From Spirochaetaceae bacterium (lineage in GTDB: Bacteria; Spirochaetota; Spirochaetia; Treponematales; Breznakiellaceae): a stretch of 6,831 nt of DNA. Below are positions 1 to 5,543 of this stretch, in pieces (position 1 is the stretch's first letter; every line of letters starts with the position of its first letter). The position numbers and the translations under genes were made by a program. Under the pieces are notes generated by a model. That model saw only the letters and a list, made by a program, of their open reading frames with translations, was not told the DNA's origin and did no database searches. The stretch is from the NCBI GenBank assembly GCA_031288215.1, contig JAITRV010000213.1:1-6831 (forward strand), read 5' to 3'.

Positions 1-102
1 CGGCGGAACCGTCAGCGGGAATACGCCGAACTAAGCCCGTACCGCGCTCCCGGGAATTTCTCAGACAACCCTGTCCTTTTTGCCCGTAACGTGGTATCTT
101 AA
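1..102 (+). CDS. possible 3' end of an upstream gene (partial, unidentified)
   Basis: Frame 1 is open from the left edge to a TAA at 100-102 and would encode a 33-residue C-terminus ending in PVLFARNVVS. The other two forward frames stop at 32-34 and 87-89. Codon use is compatible with the neighbours, with many codons ending in G or C. The peptide matches no family I recognise and does not look like the coiled-coil C-terminus of FliJ, which precedes flbB in Borrelia. An open stretch this short can occur by chance in GC-rich DNA, so this is only a candidate. Confidence 0.3.
   Translation, partial: RRNRQREYAELSPYRAPGNFSDNPVLFARNVVS
92..100 (+). promoter_or_regulatory. weak extended -10 promoter candidate
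   Basis: TGG followed by TATCTT (T92 G93 n T95-T100) fits an extended -10 element, with four of six matches to TATAAT. No good -35 lies at the normal 17-base distance (72-77 reads TGTCCT). A start near 107 would give a leader of about 60 bases before the phosphoesterase gene. It overlaps the end of the possible upstream reading frame, so the gene may instead be transcribed from further upstream. Confidence 0.25.
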
Positions 103-113
103 AAGAGAACACG

Positions 114-138
114 GGCCGATCCCGAAAAGATTTCGGCC
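114..138 (+). other. two competing hairpins in the leader
   Basis: CCGAAA (122-127) pairs with TTTCGG (131-136) around an AGA loop. GGCCGA (114-119) can instead pair with TCGGCC (133-138). The two stems share bases 133-136 and so exclude each other. No T-run follows, so neither is an intrinsic terminator. Any role is speculative. Confidence 0.3.
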
Positions 139-168
139 GGAGGGAAATCATTCAGAGGGGGCGCGGCG

Positions 169-1284
169 GTGCCGATAAGGACCAGTTTTTTTCAGGATAT
201 GCTCAGTCCAAAGTTCAATCCCCGGGCGGTGTTGGATATATCCGGGGGGGGGAAGGTCCTGGTGATCAGCGATTTTCACATGGGCGGAGGCCGGGGGGAT
301 GATCTGGCCGATAACGGTTCCCTCCTCACGGAGATGCTGGAGGGCTACTACCTGCCCCGGGGCTGGCATATCGTCCTCAACGGGGATATCGAGGAATTGC
401 AGCGCTTCTCCCTGGCCTCCATCCGGGCCCGGTGGGGGGCCCTGTACCGGGTGATGGACAAATTCGCCGCGGAGGGCCGGCTCTACAAGATCGTGGGCAA
501 CCACGATGAGGATCTGATTTTTGAAAAGGACTACCCCTATCCCCTTTTTCCGGCGGTACGGATCGAGACGGCCCTCATCCCCATCTATGTGTACCACGGC
601 CACCAGTCCTCCCGGGTATACACCGACTATAACTACCTCATCCGGGCGGCCCTGCGCTATTTCTTTAAGCCCATCGGGATCAGGAATATTTCCTCCGCCC
701 GCAGCCCCCACCGGCGTTTTTACGTGGAAAAGCAAGCCTACGATTTTTCCCTGAAAAACCACTGTATCTCCATCATCGGCCATACCCACCGCCCCCTCTT
801 TGAATCCCTGGGCCGTTTCGAATATATTAAATTCGAGGTTGAACGGCTCTGCCGGGATTATCCCTCCTCCGCCGGGGAAACCCGGAAGCGGATTGCCGCG
901 GAGGTGAGCGCCCTCAGGGTTGAAATGGGCAAGCTCCAGCGTTCCGAGCGGCGGGTTCTCCGGCACAGCCTGTACGGGGAGCAGTTCCCCGTTCCCTGCC
1001 TCTTCAATTCGGGCAGCGCCATCGGGCGCAAGGGGATCAACGCCATAGAGCTGGATAATGAAAACATCGCCCTGATCTACTGGTTCTCCGAGGGGGAGGG
1101 AAAGAAATTTATAAATCGGGGCTGGTATAAGGTCGAAAAACATAAGGGGACGAAATACCGCCGGTCCGTTCTCAACCAGGACCGGTTTGAGTATGTGAAG
1201 GCCCGGATAGAACTCCTGGGGATGCATGAGCCGGCGGAAATAGAACCTGAAGGTTCGGCGCTCCGGGGGGTACAAGGAGCATAA
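169..1284 (+). CDS. calcineurin-like metallophosphoesterase
   Basis: A 371-residue protein with the full set of binuclear-metal phosphoesterase motifs: D35-F-H37, G72-D73 in NGDIEEL, G110-N111-H112-D113, the His in YHGHQ (143-145) and GHTH (204-207). It should be an active hydrolase of phosphomonoesters, diesters or pyrophosphates; the substrate cannot be read from sequence. The GHTHRP ending recalls the COG2908/LpxH-like group, but treponemes generally lack lipid A, so an LpxH role is unlikely. A charged helical stretch (about 215-260) follows the last motif, then NSGSAIG near 284-290, as usual in the fold. There is no signal peptide or membrane segment, so it is probably cytoplasmic. The GTG start at 169 has GAGGGG (155-160) eight bases upstream; ATG 199 is in frame but has a weaker site. 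The stop lies 2 bases before flbB, suggesting co-translation. It is not part of the Borrelia flagellar operon as I know it. Confidence 0.88.
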   Translation: MPIRTSFFQDMLSPKFNPRAVLDISGGGKVLVISDFHMGGGRGDDLADNGSLLTEMLEGYYLPRGWHIVLNGDIEELQRFSLASIRARWGALYRVMDKFAAEGRLYKIVGNHDEDLIFEKDYPYPLFPAVRIETALIPIYVYHGHQSSRVYTDYNYLIRAALRYFFKPIGIRNISSARSPHRRFYVEKQAYDFSLKNHCISIIGHTHRPLFESLGRFEYIKFEVERLCRDYPSSAGETRKRIAAEVSALRVEMGKLQRSERRVLRHSLYGEQFPVPCLFNSGSAIGRKGINAIELDNENIALIYWFSEGEGKKFINRGWYKVEKHKGTKYRRSVLNQDRFEYVKARIELLGMHEPAEIEPEGSALRGVQGA

Positions 1285-1286
1285 AA

Positions 1287-1916
1287 ATGGCCGGATATGG
1301 AGCGCGTATTGTCGGGAGGGTTATCGTTCTCTTGATCCTCATCGCGGCCCTGGCCGGGGCCGGTATCGTATGGTTCGATTATCTCAACATCATTGACGCC
1401 AAGGGGGTATTGGCCCCGGTCTACCGGTTCATGGGCCTGATCCCCCGGTCCCAGGAGGAAACCGGGGATGACGAGATCCTCTCCATCGACGCGGAACGGC
1501 TGGCCGTCCGGCTTGAGGCGCTGGAATTGCGGAACCTGGAACTGGACCGGCGGGAAGCGGGGATCGAGCAGCGCCAGGGGGAGATTGAGCAGATGGCCGG
1601 GGAGCTTGAGGACCGCCAGAAAGCTTTGGACGAACGGGAAAAATCTATCAATGCCCAAACCGAAGACGCCGAAAATAAACAAAGGAACGTCGAACAGTTT
1701 GCCCGGTATTTAAACGGTATGCCTCCGGCCCAAGCGGTGGGGATCATTACCGCCATGAACGATCAGGACGCTATCGACGTACTCCGGATGACCGAACGGA
1801 TCGCTCAGGCGGAAGGAACCACTTCCATCGTATCCTACTGGCTCTCCCTCATGCCCGCGGAACGGGCGGTGGAACTCCAGCGTAAGATGGTGGGACGCCC
1901 CTCCGGCTTTAACTGA
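1287..1916 (+). CDS. flbB: FlbB, spirochaetal flagellar motor collar protein (MotE-like)
   Basis: 209 residues: a short basic N-terminus, one membrane helix (about 9-30), then a long charged heptad-rich coiled coil (about 68-140, many ELDRR/EIEQ-type runs). The C-terminal domain (about 142-205) contains PPAQAVGIITAMNDQDAIDVL and SLMPAERAVELQRKM, the MgtE-N/MotE-like helical repeat. Size, layout and position just before fliK match Borrelia FlbB (about 205 residues), known from that family to sit at the base of the periplasmic collar and organise stator and collar assembly. The helix would anchor it in the inner membrane with the coiled coil in the periplasm. ATG 1287 has AAGGAG (1274-1279) at 7-base spacing, lying inside the end of the phosphoesterase gene. 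MotE-type stator chaperones of other bacteria have the same architecture, but the spirochaete gene order favours FlbB. Confidence 0.85.
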   Translation: MAGYGARIVGRVIVLLILIAALAGAGIVWFDYLNIIDAKGVLAPVYRFMGLIPRSQEETGDDEILSIDAERLAVRLEALELRNLELDRREAGIEQRQGEIEQMAGELEDRQKALDEREKSINAQTEDAENKQRNVEQFARYLNGMPPAQAVGIITAMNDQDAIDVLRMTERIAQAEGTTSIVSYWLSLMPAERAVELQRKMVGRPSGFN

Positions 1917-1964
1917 GGTATCCTGAAAAGGACTTCCGGAAGATCATAAGGAGCCTGATAATCG

Positions 1965-1990
1965 GGATTTTTTGCCCCCGCAAAAAATCC
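1965..1990 (+). other. perfect 11-bp inverted repeat in the flbB-fliK gap
   Basis: GGATTTTTTGC (1965-1975) and its exact complement GCAAAAAATCC (1980-1990) flank a four-base CCCC loop. The hairpin lies 19 bases before the fliK ribosome binding site. No T-run follows it, so it is not a standard terminator for the + strand. Earlier in the same gap are a TCCT-GAAA-AGGA mini-hairpin with a GNRA-type loop (1921-1932) and the palindrome CTTCCGGAAG (1933-1942). An mRNA processing or stability element, or a protein site, would fit; none is shown. Confidence 0.6.
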
Positions 1991-2008
1991 GCCGATACGG
2001 CAGGTTCC

Positions 2009-2015
2009 GAGGAGG
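2009..2015 (+). promoter_or_regulatory. ribosome binding site that fixes the fliK start
   Basis: GAGGAGG stands 7 bases before GTG 2023. The upstream in-frame TTG at 1972 lies inside the perfect hairpin and its nearest purine box (AAGGAG, 1948-1953) is 18 bases away. GTG 2023 is therefore the likely start. Confidence 0.75.
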
Positions 2016-2022
2016 CCGGGCG

Positions 2023-3495
2023 GTGATTCAGGTATCCCCCCCTATCCATACAGAACGTCCCGAAACTATCCCCCCGGAAGGGCCGGGGGCCGCGGAAAGC
2101 ATCCCCAAGGATAAATGGGGGGTCTTTGCCAAGCTCCTGGAAGGACTGATCCACGGCGGCACGGGAGCGGGAAAAGCCCGCACGGCCCCCGGAGACCCGG
2201 AACCCGGAAATTCGGGAGACCCGCCGGATTCCGGGGACCTGTTGGGTCCGGAAGACCCCGCGGGTCTCGCGGACCCCGCGGCTCTTGCCGGCTTGCCGGC
2301 ATGGGGAGCCCCCGCGGGTCCGGAAGATCCCGCGTTAGAAGACCCCCCGGCTCTTGCGGACCCCTTGGATCCGGAAGACCCCGCGGGCCGGGCAGGCCTG
2401 TTGGGTCTCGCCGGATTAGCCGCATTGGACGACCCCGCGGGCCCTGCGGGGTCGTTGGGCCGTGCCGGTTCCCCCGCAGGGGAAGACCCGCCGGGCCCCG
2501 CGGGCTCACCCGCGTTAGAAGACCCCGCGGGTCTCGCGGACCCGTTGGCAGGGGAAGATCCCGCGGGCCGGGGAGCCCCCTTCGGTCCCTTCTCCGGCCC
2601 CTTCGGGGAGGAGGTCCTGGCGGGCGGCTCCTTCCCTGCCGGGCAGGAGGGGGACCGGACGGCCGCCGATGCCCGGAAGCTCCGGGACTTCCCGGAGTTC
2701 CTGTTCAGGACGGAAGGCAGGTCCGGTTCCCCCGCAGGGGAAGCCCCCCCGGCTCGGGGAGATCCCTTCGGTTCCGCCGCTCCCGTACAAAAAGACGCCC
2801 CGGGCCCCCGCCGGAATGAAGGCCGGGAGAAACGCCGGGAACGCCTTTCCCTGGAGGTCCGGGACTACCGGGAGGCCCCTCAGACGGAGCTTCCCCGGGA
2901 AGCCTTCTCCGGGCCGGCGCGGCCCGCGGACAGCCGGGAGGTGGAACTCCGCCTGGAACTTCCCCAAGGGCGCGGACCATCCCCGGAACGCGGGGCCGCC
3001 GAATCCGCCGGGAACTTCGAGAACCTCCTCGCCGGGGAACTCCGGGGGACCCTGGGGGAGGACATCATCCGCCAGGCCGCCCTGATCCTCCGGGACGGGG
3101 GATCGGGGCTTATCCGGCTCGCCCTCAAACCGGAAAGCCTGGGAACTGTAAAGATACGCCTGGAAATGGCCGAAAACAAGGTATCGGGCCGGATTATCGT
3201 GGAAAGCGACGAGGTCCTGCGGGCCTTTGAACGGGAAATTCAAACCCTGGAACAGGCTTTTCGGGATTCCGGCTTTGACGGGGCGAGCATCGAAATGGCG
3301 ATCAGCTCCGGGAACGGCGGGGAGGGCCGGGAACGGCACGGGCAGGAGGAGGGCCGGCCCTTCTTTGCGGGCCGGGAACGGGTCCGGCAGGCGGCGGCGG
3401 ACTACGATTCCTCCGCGGCCCTGGCGGCGGAAGAATTCCTGGCCGGGGACGGAATCCCCGCGTCATCCCGGCGGCCGGTGAATATGCTTGTTTAA
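2023..3495 (+). CDS. fliK: FliK-type flagellar hook-length control protein
   Basis: 490 residues from GTG 2023. FliK is the secreted ruler that measures the hook and switches export from hook to filament substrates. The C-terminal Flg_hook domain (about 345-435) is clear: RLALKPESLGTVKIRLEM starting near 366, then NKVSGRIIVESDEVLRAFE, the usual signature. The N-terminal half is Pro/Gly/Ala/Asp-rich and poorly conserved, as in most FliK proteins. Residues about 75-183 are a degenerate EDPAG/LADP repeat tract encoded by very GC-rich DNA. A charged tail follows the Flg_hook domain and ends in RRPVNMLV. Position between flbB and flgD matches Borrelia flbC/fliK and Treponema tap1. No membrane segment is seen; export would be through the flagellar type III apparatus. 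The repeat makes reading-frame errors possible in assembly, but the frame is intact here. Confidence 0.85.
   Translation: MIQVSPPIHTERPETIPPEGPGAAESIPKDKWGVFAKLLEGLIHGGTGAGKARTAPGDPEPGNSGDPPDSGDLLGPEDPAGLADPAALAGLPAWGAPAGPEDPALEDPPALADPLDPEDPAGRAGLLGLAGLAALDDPAGPAGSLGRAGSPAGEDPPGPAGSPALEDPAGLADPLAGEDPAGRGAPFGPFSGPFGEEVLAGGSFPAGQEGDRTAADARKLRDFPEFLFRTEGRSGSPAGEAPPARGDPFGSAAPVQKDAPGPRRNEGREKRRERLSLEVRDYREAPQTELPREAFSGPARPADSREVELRLELPQGRGPSPERGAAESAGNFENLLAGELRGTLGEDIIRQAALILRDGGSGLIRLALKPESLGTVKIRLEMAENKVSGRIIVESDEVLRAFEREIQTLEQAFRDSGFDGASIEMAISSGNGGEGRERHGQEEGRPFFAGRERVRQAAADYDSSAALAAEEFLAGDGIPASSRRPVNMLV
2245..2570 (+). repeat. in-frame GC-rich repeat tract inside fliK
   Basis: Seven copies of the palindrome CCCGCGGG start at 2257, 2311, 2380, 2434, 2497, 2524 and 2560. 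All are in the fliK frame and all encode Pro-Ala-Gly, usually preceded by Asp or Glu-Asp. Five of the six intervals are multiples of 9 bases (54, 54, 63, 27, 36; the other is 69), so the protein often has Gly every third residue, giving a loosely collagen-like pattern. A related block with CCCGCAGGGG (2471, 2731) also encodes PAG. The tract looks like the product of repeated small in-frame duplications. Confidence 0.8.
2329..2391 (+). repeat. 63-bp direct repeat, copy 1
   Basis: It matches 2509-2571 at an exact 180-base offset (60 codons), 54 of 63 bases identical by eye. Both copies begin with an identical run from CCC GCG TTA GAA (PALED) and end in GAPxx-free DPAGR-coding sequence. The encoded residues are about 103-123 of FliK. 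Confidence 0.75.
2509..2571 (+). repeat. 63-bp direct repeat, copy 2
   Basis: Second copy of the 2329-2391 block, encoding FliK residues about 163-183 (PALEDPAGLADPLAGEDP followed by AGR). The rare TTA leucine codon in otherwise GC-rich DNA is kept in both copies, which favours duplication over independent drift to similar composition. Confidence 0.75.
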
Positions 3496-3504
3496 TATGG
3501 CATG

Positions 3505-3509
3505 AGGAG
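3505..3509 (+). promoter_or_regulatory. ribosome binding site that fixes the flgD start
   Basis: AGGAG lies 7 bases before ATG 3517. The in-frame ATG at 3502 overlaps this site and has only a poor purine box before it, so the protein likely begins MEIPRQSP, not MRRDKMEI. Confidence 0.75.
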
Positions 3510-3516
3510 AGATAAA

Positions 3517-3972
3517 ATGGAAATTCCAAGGCAAAGTCCGCAGGAGCAGATGGAAACTGCCCGGATCGTACAGGAACATAACGCAAAGCTCAATCAGGGC
3601 AAAAAACCACAGCAGAACCTGGGGAAGGACGATTTTCTAAAACTCCTTTTGACCCAGTTGTCCTATCAGGACCCCATGTCCCCCATGGAGAATACGGAAT
3701 TTATCGCCCAGATGACGGAGTTTTCTTCGCTGGAACAGATGACCAACATGGCCCGGGACTTTTCCAAGCTCAACGAGGATTTCTCCCGGCTGGCGGATAT
3801 TCTTGCGGGAAGCGAAGCCGCTCTTTCCCTGGGGAAACCGGTGGAAATCCAACAGGGGGACCAGGTGATCCAGGGGACCGTGAAGGCGGTCGGCCGGGGA
3901 GGAACGGCGGAGGTCTTGGTAAACGGCGTCTATTATCCCTGGGCAGAGGTAACCAGGGTTTTTGAGGAATAG
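3517..3972 (+). CDS. flgD: FlgD, flagellar hook-capping scaffold
   Basis: 151 residues from ATG 3517. FlgD sits at the tip of the growing hook and is needed for FlgE subunits to assemble. The conserved N-terminal core is at about 35-78: LGKDDFLKLLLTQLSYQDP, then MSPMENTEFIAQMTEFSSLEQM, the family hallmark. A helical spacer follows, then a small beta-rich segment (about 108-148; LGKPVEIQQGDQVIQGTV and VLVNGVYYPWAEVTRV) resembling the Tudor-like part of FlgD. It is much shorter than the roughly 230-residue enteric protein because the Ig-like insert is absent, which is usual for spirochaete FlgD. The gap to fliK is only 21 bases, and flgE follows after 66 bases. Confidence 0.93.
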   Translation: MEIPRQSPQEQMETARIVQEHNAKLNQGKKPQQNLGKDDFLKLLLTQLSYQDPMSPMENTEFIAQMTEFSSLEQMTNMARDFSKLNEDFSRLADILAGSEAALSLGKPVEIQQGDQVIQGTVKAVGRGGTAEVLVNGVYYPWAEVTRVFEE

Positions 3973-3974
3973 GG

Positions 3975-4015
3975 CCGCCTGAGAAAGGGGCTTCTGAGGA
4001 CGCGCCTTTCGGCGG
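3975..4015 (+). other. stem-loop in the flgD-flgE gap
   Basis: CCGCC (3975-3979) pairs with GGCGG (4011-4015), and GAAAGG (3983-3988) pairs with CCTTTC (4005-4010), leaving a TGA bulge and a 16-base loop. A small alternative hairpin, CGCC-TTTC-GGCG (4003-4014), competes for the 3' arm. The following bases are A-rich, not T-rich, so it is not a rho-independent terminator. It ends 8 bases before the flgE ribosome binding site (AAAGGAG, 4024-4030) and could protect or define the 5' end of a flgE mRNA; that role is inference. Confidence 0.5.
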
Positions 4016-4038
4016 ATTAAAATAAAGGAGTATCGCCT

Positions 4039-5439
4039 ATGATGCGATCATTGTTTTCCGGGGTATCCGGGCTGCAGAATCATCAAACCAGAATGGATGT
4101 GGTGGGTAATAATATCGCCAATATCAATACCACGGGCTTTAAGAAGGGGCGGGTTAATTTCCAGGACATGCTTTACCAGCAGCTCCAGGGGGCGGCCCGG
4201 CCCACGGAGACCCTGGGGGGGGTGAACCCCAAAGAAGTGGGCCTGGGGATGTCCATCGCGTCGATTGATACCATCCATACCCAGGGTTCTTTCCAGACCA
4301 CCGGGGTCTCGTCGGACCTGGCAATTTCGGGGACGGGCTTCTTCATCCTCAAGGAAGGGGACAAGGCCTTCTATACCCGGGCGGGCGCCTTCGGCCTGGA
4401 TAACCAGGGGACGCTCGTGAACCCCGCCAACGGGATGCGGGTCCAGGGCTGGATGGCCCGGGAACTGGACGGGGTCCAGGTGCTGGACGTCTCCCGGGAC
4501 GTGGAGGACCTGGTGATCCCCCTGGGATCCAAGGACCCCGCCCGGGCGACCACGGCGGTCAATTTCGCCTGTAACCTGGACAAGCGCTTCCCGGAGATCC
4601 CCGAGGACGCCTCGGCCCTCCAGGTCCGCCAGGGAACCTGGAGCACCACCATCAAGGTCTACGACAGCTTTGGGGACGAGCACATCCTCCAGGTGGAATT
4701 CAGCAAGATTTTGGATACCCCCAACAGTTGGAACGCCGCGGTGGTCGTGGACCCCGAGGCGGAGGTCCCGACCAACACCGCCGTGGGCCTCGGGGAAGAT
4801 GCCCCCGCCGCGGGGGAGGCGGCGGCATTCGTGGTGAATTTCTCCAATGACGGCACCATCCTGAGCGCCGTGGACGGGGCGGGGAACCTCTCCGGCGGCG
4901 AGGGAACCGTGATCATGAACGTGGCCTACGACGTGCAGACCGCCACCCCCGGGGACGACGGCGCCCTGGTACGCCAGGAATTCGCCCTGAACCTCGGCGC
5001 CGTGGGGGGCTTTACCAACGCCCTCACCCAGTACGCCGAGGAGAGTTCCTCCAAGGCGGTTACCCAGGACGGCTACGGCATGGGCTATCTGGAGAACTTC
5101 AAGATAGACCAGAGCGGGGTCATCACCGGGGTATACTCCAACGGGACGAGCCGCTCCTTAGGCCAGGTGGCCCTGGCGAGTTTTGCCAACCAGGGGGGGC
5201 TGGAGAAGAACGGGGACAACACCTACGTGGTGTCCAACAACTCCGGGCCCGCCAATATCGGCCCCTCCTCCGTCGCGGGGAAGGGTAAGATCATCGCGGG
5301 GACCCTGGAAATGTCCAATGTGGATATGGCGGAACAGTTTACCGATATGATTGTGACCCAGCGGGGTTTCCAGGCGAATTCCCGGACCATACAGACCGCG
5401 GACCAGCTTTTGCAGGAGCTTTTGACCCTGAAGAGATAG
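4039..5439 (+). CDS. flgE: FlgE, flagellar hook protein with lysinoalanine cross-link residues
   Basis: 466 residues forming the curved hook joining motor and filament. The N-terminal rod/hook signature LFSGVSGLQNHQTRMDVVGN leads into NNIANINTTGFKK, and the C-terminal one is MAEQFTDMIVTQRGFQANSR with the DQLLQELLTLKR end; together they form the coiled-coil D0 core. The central part holds the surface domains. Cys178 (TGT 4570-4572) is the only cysteine; Asn179 follows it and Lys165 is AAG 4531-4533. In T. denticola, C178 is converted to dehydroalanine and joined to K165 of a neighbouring subunit, making hooks covalently cross-linked; the same numbering here strongly suggests the same chemistry. 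ATG 4039 has AAAGGAG 8 bases upstream; ATG 4042 is also possible at longer spacing. Length is close to the usual Treponema FlgE. Confidence 0.96.
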   Translation: MMRSLFSGVSGLQNHQTRMDVVGNNIANINTTGFKKGRVNFQDMLYQQLQGAARPTETLGGVNPKEVGLGMSIASIDTIHTQGSFQTTGVSSDLAISGTGFFILKEGDKAFYTRAGAFGLDNQGTLVNPANGMRVQGWMARELDGVQVLDVSRDVEDLVIPLGSKDPARATTAVNFACNLDKRFPEIPEDASALQVRQGTWSTTIKVYDSFGDEHILQVEFSKILDTPNSWNAAVVVDPEAEVPTNTAVGLGEDAPAAGEAAAFVVNFSNDGTILSAVDGAGNLSGGEGTVIMNVAYDVQTATPGDDGALVRQEFALNLGAVGGFTNALTQYAEESSSKAVTQDGYGMGYLENFKIDQSGVITGVYSNGTSRSLGQVALASFANQGGLEKNGDNTYVVSNNSGPANIGPSSVAGKGKIIAGTLEMSNVDMAEQFTDMIVTQRGFQANSRTIQTADQLLQELLTLKR

Positions 5440-5543
5440 GAGGCAGCGGAGGGTGAGCGCTGAGGGATGAGGCGCGGACGCGGATGCGGCCGCTGATGTT
5501 TCTCCTTTCCCTGAGCGCCCGTTCCCCCTACAGCGATGATTAA
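5438..5543 (+). promoter_or_regulatory. chain of three overlapping mini-ORFs leading into flbD
   Basis: AGGAGG (5438-5443) overlaps the flgE stop. Nine bases on, GTG 5453 opens MSAEG, stopping at TGA 5468-5470. This overlaps ATG 5467 of MRRGRGCGR (TGA 5494-5496), which shares a base with ATG 5496 of MFLLSLSARSPYSDD (TAA 5541-5543), whose end overlaps the flbD start at 5536 by 8 bases. flbD has no Shine-Dalgarno of its own. The arrangement could feed ribosomes to flbD by termination and reinitiation. The peptides themselves look like nothing known and chance overlap is possible. Confidence 0.35.
5457..5518 (+). other. imperfect inverted repeat in the flgE-flbD gap
   Basis: GCGCTGAGGG (5457-5466) and CCCTGAGCGC (5509-5518) pair at 9 of 10 positions, with a G-G mismatch (5462/5513), around a 42-base loop that contains the palindrome GCGGCCGC (5486-5493). 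No T-run follows. It could limit read-through or fold the flbD leader; unproven. Confidence 0.4.

Noticed and set aside
100..122. TAAA (100-103) and GCCGATCC (115-122) as a sigma-28 promoter
   Set aside because: The spacing is 11 bases, not about 15, and the -10 is imperfect.
171..178. GCCGATAA, identical to the sigma-28 (FliA) -10 consensus
   Set aside because: It lies inside codons 1-4 of the phosphoesterase gene and no TAAA -35 element stands 15 bases upstream (152-155 reads TCAG).
148..1275. 375-codon open frame on the minus strand opposite the phosphoesterase gene
   Set aside because: It is a GC-rich shadow: the + strand encodes all metallophosphoesterase motifs with a good ribosome binding site, while the antisense product matches nothing I recognise.
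2245..2570. CRISPR-like array because of the repeated units
   Set aside because: Units are irregular in spacing, in a single coding frame, and lack unique spacers between conserved repeats.
2066..2819. Long alternative frames over the fliK repeat (+ 2115-2819 and - 2066-2509) with collagen-like Gly-Pro-Arg runs
   Set aside because: Repeated GC-rich DNA lacks stop codons in several frames. Only the fliK frame joins to the conserved Flg_hook domain and has the ribosome binding site.
4018..4023. TAAAAT as a -10 box before flgE
   Set aside because: No -35 is present at 17 bases upstream, and transcription would start at the ribosome binding site, leaving almost no leader.
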